19,744 nucleotides of DNA from Gammaproteobacteria bacterium (lineage in GTDB: Bacteria > Pseudomonadota > Gammaproteobacteria > Pseudomonadales > DSM-25080), in the NCBI GenBank assembly GCA_013372965.1, contig JABXIR010000252.1:1-19744 (forward strand), given 5' to 3'. Both the position numbers and the translations under genes were made by a program. Positions 7,139 through 14,121 of this stretch are shown piece by piece. Numbering within the stretch: the stretch's first letter is position 1; each line of letters starts with the position of its first letter. The notes below the pieces were generated by a model. That model searched no databases and was not told the origin of the DNA. It saw nothing but the letters and a program-made list of their open reading frames with translations.

Positions 7139-8266
7139 AAATACACTAGCTTCAACAAAAAGAAATTCGATGCCTTCACTCAGCCGATGTTCCTCGGTGA
7201 ATGCGTCAACGTAGCTCGTTATGATGAGCAGCGCTACCCTATGTTCGAACGACTGATCGAAAAGCAGTTGTCGTTTTTCTGGCGTCCAGAAGAGGTCGAT
7301 TTGTCGAAAGACCGTAAAGACTTCAACGCACTGCCTGCACACGAGCAGCATATTTTCCTGAGTAACCTGAAGTACCAGACACTGCTCGACAGTGTTCAGG
7401 GCCGCTCCCCTAACGTCGTGTTATTGCCACTTGTGTCTCTTCCAGAGCTTGAGACCTGGATTGAGACTTGGGCATTCAGTGAAACGATTCACTCGCGCTC
7501 GTACACGCACATTATCCGTAACGTAATCAACGATCCTCGAATCGTATTCGACGATATCGTCGAAAACCCGTTCATCGTAAAGCGCGCCGAAAAAGTCACC
7601 GAGTACTATGACGACCTACTCGAGTATGCAACGTTCTACCTCCAGCACGGTGAGGGTGAGCACATCCTTAACGGCGAAAAAGTAGTGATTACGAAGCGTG
7701 AGCTTAAGAAGAAAATCTTCTTAACCATCGTTTCAGTCAACGTACTCGAGGCCATCCGATTCTATGCCTCTTTCGCATGTAGTTTCGCGTTCGCTGAGCG
7801 CGCTATCATGGAAGGCAACGCGAAAGTGATTCGATTGATCGCTCGTGACGAGGCGTTACACCTTAGTGGCACTCAGTTCATGATCAATCAGCTCGCTAAC
7901 GGTGCAGACGATCCTGAGTTCGCAGAGATTGCTCTCGAAACGCGTCAGCAAGTGATCGACATTTTCCGCGAAGCGGCAGAGCAGGAAATGGAATGGGCTG
8001 AGTACCTATTCAAAGACGGTTCGATGATTGGTTTGAACAAAGACATTCTTTGTCAGTACATCGAGTACATTACCGACAGTCGTCTCAAAGACGTGGGCTA
8101 TCCAGTGCTTTACAACCGCACTACCAACCCACTTCCGTGGATGGACTCGTGGCTTAACAGCGATTCGGTACAGGTCGCACCTCAAGAGACGGAGATCACG
8201 TCGTATCTCGTGGGCGCAATCGACAGCGAAGTCGATGCCGATGCTTTTGCCGACATAGAGCTCTAA
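7136..8266 (+). CDS. nrdB: Ribonucleoside-diphosphate reductase class Ia, beta subunit
   Basis: Small subunit that houses the di-iron centre and generates the tyrosyl radical passed to NrdA. It has 376 residues, the same length as the E. coli protein. Metal ligands are intact: Asp85 (TLLDSVQGR), Glu116 and His119 (FSETIHSRSYTH), a Glu in VNVLEAIRFY, and Glu and His in ARDEALHLSGTQ. Tyr123 in SRSYTH is the radical residue. The C-terminus, SYLVGAIDSEVDADAFADIEL with hydrophobic-acidic character, is the tail that docks on NrdA. Tyr123 with this ligand set argues for a canonical class Ia enzyme and against the radical-free or class Ic types. It is co-transcribed with nrdA, and the operon ends at the hairpin about 35 bp downstream. 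No yfaE-type ferredoxin gene follows, unlike in E. coli. Confidence 0.98.
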   Translation: MKYTSFNKKKFDAFTQPMFLGECVNVARYDEQRYPMFERLIEKQLSFFWRPEEVDLSKDRKDFNALPAHEQHIFLSNLKYQTLLDSVQGRSPNVVLLPLVSLPELETWIETWAFSETIHSRSYTHIIRNVINDPRIVFDDIVENPFIVKRAEKVTEYYDDLLEYATFYLQHGEGEHILNGEKVVITKRELKKKIFLTIVSVNVLEAIRFYASFACSFAFAERAIMEGNAKVIRLIARDEALHLSGTQFMINQLANGADDPEFAEIALETRQQVIDIFREAAEQEMEWAEYLFKDGSMIGLNKDILCQYIEYITDSRLKDVGYPVLYNRTTNPLPWMDSWLNSDSVQVAPQETEITSYLVGAIDSEVDADAFADIEL

Positions 8267-8300
8267 ATCCTTTAGCCAAAAACTCAAACAACGAACAACA

Positions 8301-8340
8301 AAAAGCCAACAAGTACACACTTGTTGGCTTTTTTCTTTTA
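8301..8340 (+). terminator. Rho-independent terminator of nrdAB
   Basis: A 14-bp perfect stem, AAAAGCCAACAAGT (8301-8314) with ACTTGTTGGCTTTT (8319-8332), closes a 4-nt ACAC loop. It is followed by a T-rich tail, TTCTTTTA. It is placed 34 bp after the nrdB stop codon. Confidence 0.93.
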
Positions 8341-8358
8341 CATCCTCCGTGATATCCT

Positions 8359-8388
8359 TTTACCTGACTAGACAACTAAAATAATAAT
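8359..8388 (+). promoter_or_regulatory. Possible promoter of the TonB-like gene
   Basis: TTTACC (8359-8364) and AATAAT (8383-8388) are separated by 18 bp and would resemble -35 and -10 elements. A promoter is expected here because a strong terminator lies just upstream. The resulting leader would be very short (about 13 nt), so TAAAAT at 8377-8382 is an alternative -10. Confidence 0.3.
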
Positions 8389-8407
8389 CCCGAAAAGGAA
8401 ACGCTGA

Positions 8408-9544
8408 ATGATTAAACTACGAGCCGCTGTCTTTATCCTCATGGCGCTTGCATCCCCATGGGCAGTTGCCGATGAACCACGTTCCGCAGCCGCCCAAATA
8501 AACGACGCCTTCAAAGCCTATCAAGAGGCAGAGCAATCGGGTGACGCATCCGCGGTATGGGCCGCAGCTAACGCGGCCTATGTGCTCGCAACTGAACTTG
8601 ATGCATCGCCCGAGACACTCATTGTACTCGCCGATAATTATGCATTATCGATCCAGCGCAGAAACGGCTTCCGCAGATCCGAGACACTCTTGCGCGTGCT
8701 CGAGCATGAGATCGAGCTCATCGAGCAACACTGGGGACCTGATTCAGAAGCGCTGGTCAATCCACTGAGAGACTATGCTCGAGCTCAGTACCAACAGGAT
8801 TTTGATCAAGGAGACTCAAGGCGACGATTTCGTCGAGTTGAAGACCTAATTGATCAACACTACAGTGAACCCGATCTAGATCGTGCCAGCCGTCTATATC
8901 AACTTGCCGAGGCACAACTCTACTCGGGTGCCACCAGTGATGGAGATGATAACCTTGAAAAAGCCATCGAGATATATCACGACCTGTTACCTGACGAAGA
9001 CGTTCGCATTGGGCTTGCCCACCATTTGGCAGGTCGACTCGAGTTTGCCCAAAGAGATTACGAGGAGGCAATCGAATATTTTGAACGTTCGACTACCGCA
9101 CTGGCGCCGGACGGTGTCTCGCGAAACCCAGCAGGTCTATCGGCCTATGCCTTTCTAGTGCAGAGCTATTCGGAGCTAGGCGACGAAGATAAAGCGACGG
9201 AGTATTGCCTTGAAATCGGACGTTCAACACCCGCTCAGGCCAACGCGGATTACGAACCTATCTACCGAATCCCCCCCCGATATCCGAGAAGTGCTGCTTC
9301 ACAGGGAATTGAAGGCTGGGTGGTATTAGAATTCACCGTTGATGAGCAAGGCTTCGTGCGCAATCCCGTCGCGATCGATAGCGAGTTTTCTAAAAATGAC
9401 CGCCCAGCAGGAACCGATCGAGCAATGATCAATACAGCCATCGACGCTGTTAACAAGTTTCGTTACGCGCCTCGTTTTGAAGACGGGGAAGCGGTCGCCA
9501 CACACGGTGTGAAAAACCGATTCAGCTTCGAATTGGCAAACTAA
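8408..9544 (+). CDS. Exported helical-repeat protein with C-terminal TonB-like domain
   Basis: A 378-residue envelope protein. The N-terminus MIKLRAAVFILMALASPWAVA is a signal peptide, probably cut before DEP at 22. Residues about 25-265 are rich in short alpha-helical units (AHHLAGRLEFAQRDYEEAIEYFE style) that resemble tetratricopeptide repeats. Residues about 275-378 match the TonB C-terminal fold: RIPPRYPRSAASQGIEGWV, then EFTVDEQGFVRNP and NKFRYAPRFEDG. TonB domains contact outer-membrane receptors, but no proline-rich span and no ordinary TonB membrane anchor is present, so a direct energy-transducing role is doubtful. The start ATG 8408 has AAGGAA 7 nt upstream. It appears to be a single-gene unit between two terminators. 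A run of eight C at 9271-9278 lies just before the TonB-like domain. Confidence 0.82.
   Translation: MIKLRAAVFILMALASPWAVADEPRSAAAQINDAFKAYQEAEQSGDASAVWAAANAAYVLATELDASPETLIVLADNYALSIQRRNGFRRSETLLRVLEHEIELIEQHWGPDSEALVNPLRDYARAQYQQDFDQGDSRRRFRRVEDLIDQHYSEPDLDRASRLYQLAEAQLYSGATSDGDDNLEKAIEIYHDLLPDEDVRIGLAHHLAGRLEFAQRDYEEAIEYFERSTTALAPDGVSRNPAGLSAYAFLVQSYSELGDEDKATEYCLEIGRSTPAQANADYEPIYRIPPRYPRSAASQGIEGWVVLEFTVDEQGFVRNPVAIDSEFSKNDRPAGTDRAMINTAIDAVNKFRYAPRFEDGEAVATHGVKNRFSFELAN
9271..9278 (+). repeat. C8 homopolymer in the TonB-like gene
   Basis: Eight consecutive C encode the end of Ile and two Pro residues (RIPPR) right at the border of the C-terminal TonB-like domain. Loss or gain of one C would remove that domain. 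Slippage is possible, not shown. Confidence 0.9.
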
Positions 9545-9584
9545 CCCCTTACGTAGCGGTCGGGATGGCTGTATTGTTTCAACA

Positions 9585-9616
9585 AAAAAGCCCGCGATTA
9601 TCATCGCGGGCTTTTT
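9585..9616. terminator. Bidirectional terminator between tonB-like gene and metQ
   Basis: A perfect 14-bp GC-rich stem, AAAAAGCCCGCGAT (9585-9598) with ATCGCGGGCTTTTT (9603-9616), closes a 4-nt loop. T runs lie on both strands, so it can serve the convergent genes on either side. Confidence 0.93.
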
Positions 9617-9669
9617 AGCTTGCGGGCAACAGCGATGCACTCAACCTTCATCTTTAGGTTAGTGCGTCA

Positions 9670-10470
9670 TTACCAGCTGGCAATCGCCCCACCCTTAAAC
9701 AATTCCTCGGCCAGTTCTTTTACCGTATCCGACTGATAACCGGCGACGACGAGGTCAACGCGCGGGTCCGACTGGTTATCCATTCGCGTCACCATCAGGT
9801 TAACGTAAGGACTATCAGCGCCCTCGACCACCAACGCATCACGGGTTGGAATCAGCCCCGACGGCACGGAATATGTGCTATTGATAAACGCGACGGTGAC
9901 GTCTTCAAGAGAACGCGGTAGCTGCGCTGCCTCTAGTTCCACAAATCGAAGATTCAGAGGGTTTACGATGATGTTACTCGGCGTTGCGACTAGATTATTG
10001 ACGTCGTCGAGCTCGATGATGCCCGCTTTGTGTAAAATCATCAGCGCTCTTGCTTCGTTGGTAGGATCGTTGGGAATTGAAATCACATCGCCGTCTTTAA
10101 GCTGAGCTAAGGACTCAACCTCATTCGAGTAACCGCCGATAGGATATACAAACGTCGTGCCAACTTTTACAAGCGATAAACCACGATCGTTAATCATCTG
10201 GTTCAAATAAGGCTCGTGCTGGAACGCGTTCATATCAATCGAGCCGTCGTTTAACGCAATGTTCGGTGATATGTAGTCACTAAACTCGATCACCTCAAAC
10301 TTGAATTCACCGTTTGATCGGCTTTCGGCAACCTCTACCGCCTTGCGCATTAAGTCGGCTTCAGGGCCGGCCATAACACCAATACGAAACACATCGTCAC
10401 TGCGTCCACAGCCAGCTATAAGTGACACAACAAACAAGGCGGTGAGCGCTTTACGAAACAATGAAAACAT
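9670..10470 (-). CDS. metQ: Methionine ABC transporter substrate-binding lipoprotein
   Basis: Periplasmic, membrane-tethered binding protein of the MetNIQ importer, which takes up L- and D-methionine. It has 266 residues from ATG 10470. The signal peptide ends in the lipobox LIAGC with Cys21 as the lipidated residue. The mature part follows the NlpA/MetQ family: VFRIGVMAGPEADLMRKAVE, the IDMNAFQHEPYLNQ segment, and DVISIPNDPTNEARALMILH with the conserved ligand-binding Asn and Arg. GGAGA 4 nt upstream of ATG 10470 decides the start over an in-frame TTG at 10485. metI stops one nucleotide before this ATG, so it is translationally coupled as the last gene of metNIQ. A strong terminator follows. 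Confidence 0.94.
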   Translation of the reverse strand: MFSLFRKALTALFVVSLIAGCGRSDDVFRIGVMAGPEADLMRKAVEVAESRSNGEFKFEVIEFSDYISPNIALNDGSIDMNAFQHEPYLNQMINDRGLSLVKVGTTFVYPIGGYSNEVESLAQLKDGDVISIPNDPTNEARALMILHKAGIIELDDVNNLVATPSNIIVNPLNLRFVELEAAQLPRSLEDVTVAFINSTYSVPSGLIPTRDALVVEGADSPYVNLMVTRMDNQSDPRVDLVVAGYQSDTVKELAEELFKGGAIASW

Positions 10471-10471
10471 A

Positions 10472-11125
10472 TTATCTCCGGTCAAATCGGCGTACGAGAA
10501 AATCGCCGAAGGATTGAATCAATTGAACTAATACGATCAACACCACAACAGTCGCCAACATAAGTGGACCGTCAAAGCGCTGGTATCCATAGCGTATTCC
10601 CAGATCGCCAAGGCCACCACCACCAATGGCGCCAGCCATGGCAGAGTAGCCCACCAGCGTCACCAAGGTTAATGTGACACCGTGTATCAGCCCAGGAAAT
10701 GCCTCTGGCAAGAGTATTTTCGAAACGATTTGATAGGGTGTCGCACCCATCGTTTTACCAGCCTCCACAAGCCCATTAGGCACCTCAGTAATCGATGCCT
10801 CAACTATTCTAGCAACAAATGGAATCGCGCCAAGGGTTAACGGAACAATGGCTGCCGTCGTACCGATGGAGGTTCCTGCGATAAGTCTCGTCAGAGGAAT
10901 AATCGCCACCATCAGGATAATGAAGGGAATGGATCTCGCCGCATTAACAATGACGGACAGAGCGTGGTGTAACCCCGGCATTGGCATAAGACGATCGGAA
11001 CGCGTAATAAAGAGTAATACCCCGATCGGCACGCCCACGGCAACACTCACACCACCTGACACGAAAACCATATAGAGAGTTTCCAGCAGCGCCGGCCAAA
11101 GCAAATGAAAATGCTCATACCACAT
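10472..11125 (-). CDS. metI: Methionine ABC transporter permease
   Basis: Inner-membrane channel subunit of MetNIQ, 217 residues with about five transmembrane helices, matching the E. coli length. The ABC-permease coupling helix is visible as EAGKTMGATPYQIVSKILLP, and the family's GYSAMAGAIGGGGLGDL stretch follows. ATG 11125 is preferred because GGAGG lies about 9 nt upstream, within the metN end. A TTG at 11131 would be too close to that site. The start overlaps metN by 11 bp and the stop is one base from metQ, so the three genes are tightly coupled. Confidence 0.95.
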   Translation of the reverse strand: MWYEHFHLLWPALLETLYMVFVSGGVSVAVGVPIGVLLFITRSDRLMPMPGLHHALSVIVNAARSIPFIILMVAIIPLTRLIAGTSIGTTAAIVPLTLGAIPFVARIVEASITEVPNGLVEAGKTMGATPYQIVSKILLPEAFPGLIHGVTLTLVTLVGYSAMAGAIGGGGLGDLGIRYGYQRFDGPLMLATVVVLIVLVQLIQSFGDFLVRRFDRR

Positions 11126-12146
11126 ATCCAAGTACCTCCACGTTGACGGCTTGGTGTTTCTGCATCGCTTTTAAAGCGTTATCTACTTGCTGTCCGCTCA
11201 GCCTTGCGATTAGGAAGCCCATGCTCAATCCATGGACCTGTTCTATTGAAGATTGAATAATGCTTATATCCACATCGTACTCACGACTAATCGACGACAC
11301 CAATGGTTGGTTCTCAGAACCGCCCGTAAACGTCAATCTCACAATCGGGTCACACGCACCGCTCGAACTTCTTGTCATTCGTTGAACCAGCTTATCGGGA
11401 AGTCGCTGATGAAGTGCATTGTTCACAAAGTCTCTCGTCACATCGCTTTTGGGTTGCATAAAGATTTGTGCGACCCCGGCGTGCTCCACAATTTTTCCGT
11501 CGGATATAACAGCGACCGAATCGCAAATTGACTTCACTACTTCCATTTCATGAGTAATAAGAAGGATGGTCAGCCCAAGCTTTTCATTGATGTCTTTTAA
11601 TAACGCGAGGATTTGCTGTGTCGTTTTAGGATCGAGTGCCGACGTCGCCTCGTCGCAGAGCAACACCTTTGGCTGATTCGCCAGCGCTCGCGCAATCGCC
11701 ACACGCTGCTTCTGACCGCCCGACAACTGCGCAGGGTATTGATCTCGTTTTGAGCTAAGTCCTGTCAATTCGAGTAAAGGAGCCACCGCCGTTTCAATCT
11801 CGGCTTTTGAGGCCCCCGACAGTTCCAATGGCAAGGAAATGTTTTCAAAGACGGTACGCGACGACAACAAGTTAAAATGCTGAAAGATCATACCGATCGA
11901 GCGCCTAGCTTCGCGAAGTTCGGAACGCGTCAACTGGGTGATATCTTGACCATCTACCCAAACGCTACCAGAAGTCACCGACTCGAGCCCATTCACACAG
12001 CGAATGAGGGTACTTTTACCCGCACCAGAGGCACCAATCACGCCCACTATACTGCTTTTGGGCACTTCGAGAGACACGTCGTCGAGTGCAGTGACCGAAT
12101 GACCACCCACGTCAAAGTGTTTCGAAATTGAATCTAATTTAATCAT
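11115..12146 (-). CDS. metN: Methionine ABC transporter ATP-binding protein with NIL domain
   Basis: Cytoplasmic ATPase that powers methionine import, 343 residues. Walker A GASGAGKST (38-46), Q-loop in MIFQHFNLL, signature LSGGQKQR (141-148), Walker B VLLCDEATSALDP (161-173) and the switch His in ITHEME are all present. Residues about 265-343 form the C-terminal NIL domain, which in E. coli MetN binds methionine and blocks transport when the cell is full; feedback control is therefore expected here too. ATG 12146 has no clear Shine-Dalgarno. The gene follows the flavoprotein gene by 54 bp. No tandem MetJ-box (AGACGTCT repeats) is visible in that gap, so either MetJ is not the regulator or the operon is read from upstream. 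Confidence 0.95.
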   Translation of the reverse strand: MIKLDSISKHFDVGGHSVTALDDVSLEVPKSSIVGVIGASGAGKSTLIRCVNGLESVTSGSVWVDGQDITQLTRSELREARRSIGMIFQHFNLLSSRTVFENISLPLELSGASKAEIETAVAPLLELTGLSSKRDQYPAQLSGGQKQRVAIARALANQPKVLLCDEATSALDPKTTQQILALLKDINEKLGLTILLITHEMEVVKSICDSVAVISDGKIVEHAGVAQIFMQPKSDVTRDFVNNALHQRLPDKLVQRMTRSSSGACDPIVRLTFTGGSENQPLVSSISREYDVDISIIQSSIEQVHGLSMGFLIARLSGQQVDNALKAMQKHQAVNVEVLGYVV

Positions 12147-12200
12147 AAGTAAGAAAGCGTCTGTAAGGACCGATGAGACTAGCGATTACACGTCATTGCG

Positions 12201-13415
12201 TCAATCAGGAGTATTCCCCAGTGTGTCTGAGATTGCCTGAGCTGCAACGTATCCACTTGCCCAGGCCCACTGAAAGTTAAAACCGCCTAAATGCCCCGTC
12301 ACATCGACCACTTCACCAATAAAGTAGAGGTTCGGTTGATATTTACTTTCCATTGTCTTGGACGAAAGCTCATCGGTATCAACGCCACCTAGAGTGACCT
12401 CTGCGGTACGATAGCCTTCGGTTCCGCTCGGTTTGATTCGCCAGGCATTTAGCTTCTCACCCAGTGACACCAAATGACGATCGGCTGTCTCCCCTAACAT
12501 ACCCGTCAGCTCAAACAGCTGGGCAAGCGCCTCAGCTACCGACTTGGGCCAGTGCTGGCTGAGAACCTTCACAAAACCCGACTTTGGCGCCGTCCGTTTT
12601 TGCTCCAGTAACCATTGTGTTGCATCAATGCTAGGAAGTAAGTCGATCTCGATGAAATCTCCTTCGCGCCAATACGAGGAGATCTGCAACATCGAAGGAC
12701 CACTCAATCCTCGATGCGTAAACAGCATATCCTCATCAAATGACTGCTGATTACATGACACGGAAACACGCAACGAAGTGCCTGAAAGCTTTGAAAAGAC
12801 CGCTTTATGATGATCGGTAAAGATAAACGGAACGAGCCCCGCGCGGCGCTCTAGCAGCCGGTGGCCGAACTGTTCAGCCAGCTGATAGCCAATGCCCGTC
12901 GCCCCCATCGTTGGGATACTCAATCCGCCGGTAGCAATCACCAGATGTGTCGTTTTATAAGTCCCTCGGGAGGTACGCACGCTATAATGTTGTTCGTCTT
13001 TTTCAACAGATAGCACGTCAGTTTCAAGCTGAAGTGGAACGCCTACGTCGTCGAGTTCTGTTAACAGCATTTCTAGGATGGCTTTTGATTTACCATCGCA
13101 AAAAAGCTGTCCGAGCGTCTTTTCGTGATAGGCAATACCGTGCTGATCGACCATCGCAATGAAGTCCCATTGGGTGTATCGCGATAACGCACTTTTACAA
13201 AAATGTTCATTGTTCGAAAGATAGCGCGTGGGCTCAACATAGTAATTGGTGAAATTACATCGGCCACCACCAGACATGAGTATTTTCTTCCCGGGCTTGT
13301 TCGCATGATCGATGAGCTGTGTTGTTACGCCCTGCCTGCCGAGCTGAATTGCTGCCATAAGGCCCGCCGCGCCAGCCCCGATGACTAACGCGTCCGTTTG
13401 AATTGTCTTTGCCAC
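12201..13415 (-). CDS. HI0933/YhiN/BaiN-family FAD-binding oxidoreductase
   Basis: A 404-residue flavoprotein. The dinucleotide-binding motif GAGAAG is at 13-18, followed by the family's hallmark GKKILMSGGGRCNFTN (42-57). Later family blocks are LVIATGGLSIPTMGATG, the FTHRGLSGPSML segment, TAEVTLGGVDTDEL, and the C-terminal FAD-closing LYFIGEVVDVTGHLGGFNFQ with WAWASGYVAAQ. The family is widespread and mostly uncharacterised in proteobacteria; one Clostridium member (BaiN) is linked to bile-acid reduction, which need not apply here. The start is GTG 13415 with only a weak ribosome binding site, and it lies three bases after the stop of the crp-like gene, so it is probably translated by coupling. 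Confidence 0.92.
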   Translation of the reverse strand: MAKTIQTDALVIGAGAAGLMAAIQLGRQGVTTQLIDHANKPGKKILMSGGGRCNFTNYYVEPTRYLSNNEHFCKSALSRYTQWDFIAMVDQHGIAYHEKTLGQLFCDGKSKAILEMLLTELDDVGVPLQLETDVLSVEKDEQHYSVRTSRGTYKTTHLVIATGGLSIPTMGATGIGYQLAEQFGHRLLERRAGLVPFIFTDHHKAVFSKLSGTSLRVSVSCNQQSFDEDMLFTHRGLSGPSMLQISSYWREGDFIEIDLLPSIDATQWLLEQKRTAPKSGFVKVLSQHWPKSVAEALAQLFELTGMLGETADRHLVSLGEKLNAWRIKPSGTEGYRTAEVTLGGVDTDELSSKTMESKYQPNLYFIGEVVDVTGHLGGFNFQWAWASGYVAAQAISDTLGNTPD

Positions 13416-13418
13416 CCG

Positions 13419-14072
13419 TCAGAAACGCTCGGGCAATTTTTTAAGCAATGTCACGTGCCGATTCTCGACGGCAATGTATTCCCCAAGCACCAACTCTTTG
13501 AGGATACGTGCAATCATTTCACGCGATGAACCCACACGGTCGGCAATATCTTGCTGTGTTAAACGATCGGGAATGTAGCGTAAACCATCAGTGTCGGGGG
13601 CACCCGCTAAACTCTCTAACACCCCGCGTACACGCGAATAGACATCTTGGAGCGCTAAGCCACGAATTTTGTCGGTCATACGGCGAATGTGCTGAGTTAA
13701 GGCAATAATAATCGTGCGAGCGATTCTTGGCTCTTGATCAATCCATGCATTGAAATCATCTTTGCTAAGGTACAGCAGATCACACGCCTCCATCGCAACG
13801 ACAGTGGCCGAACGCGCCTCATCGTCGAGTAAACTCAATTCACCGACGGCTTCACCAGCACCCTGAATATTCAGGATAAACTCTTTGTGATCTTGAGCGA
13901 CATAAACTTTTACACGACCTTTCTGAATCAGGTATAAGCCGTTTGCTGCATCGCCCTCTTTGAAAAGAACCTCACCCTGTGAAATACGTACGCGCTTGAG
14001 CAGTGCCTTCATTTGCTCGAGAACATCGTTCGGCAAACCGCTAAAAAGCTCAACTTGAGATAGAGTTGTCAT
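13419..14072 (-). CDS. CRP/FNR-family transcription regulator
   Basis: A 217-residue DNA-binding regulator. Residues about 8-125 form the cyclic-nucleotide-binding fold. The phosphate-binding cassette GELSLLDDEARSA has Gly77, Glu78, Arg87 and Ser88 in the places of CRP Gly71, Glu72, Arg82 and Ser83, so a cyclic nucleotide ligand is likely. The long C-helix follows. The positions of CRP Thr127 and Ser128 are Met132 and Thr133, so adenine recognition is not canonical. The helix-turn-helix is about 171-194, with Arg184, Glu185 and Arg189 in SREMIARI, matching the CRP recognition residues that read TGTGA half-sites. There are no N-terminal Cys residues as in FNR. GGAG lies 5 nt before the ATG. 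It is divergent from the cyclase and leads the flavoprotein and met genes. Confidence 0.92.
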   Translation of the reverse strand: MTTLSQVELFSGLPNDVLEQMKALLKRVRISQGEVLFKEGDAANGLYLIQKGRVKVYVAQDHKEFILNIQGAGEAVGELSLLDDEARSATVVAMEACDLLYLSKDDFNAWIDQEPRIARTIIIALTQHIRRMTDKIRGLALQDVYSRVRGVLESLAGAPDTDGLRYIPDRLTQQDIADRVGSSREMIARILKELVLGEYIAVENRHVTLLKKLPERF

Positions 14073-14104
14073 ATCGACTCCAAAGATTTTTTGTTATCCG
14101 CAAG

Positions 14105-14121
14105 TAGTCTAAGGTAGACTA
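14105..14121. promoter_or_regulatory. 17-bp palindrome between crp-like and cyclase genes
   Basis: TAGTCTA and TAGACTA are perfect reverse complements around AGG. The element abuts the cyclase ATG and contains its AAGG Shine-Dalgarno in the loop region. It may be an operator for the divergent pair, or an mRNA hairpin that controls cyclase translation. The symmetry is seen; the role is inferred. It does not resemble the CRP site TGTGA-N6-TCACA. Confidence 0.55.

Noticed and set aside
12147..12200. Possible MetJ operator before metN (AAGCGTCT near 12158)
   Set aside because: Only one 8-mer at 6 of 8 matches and no adjacent tandem copy, which MetJ needs.
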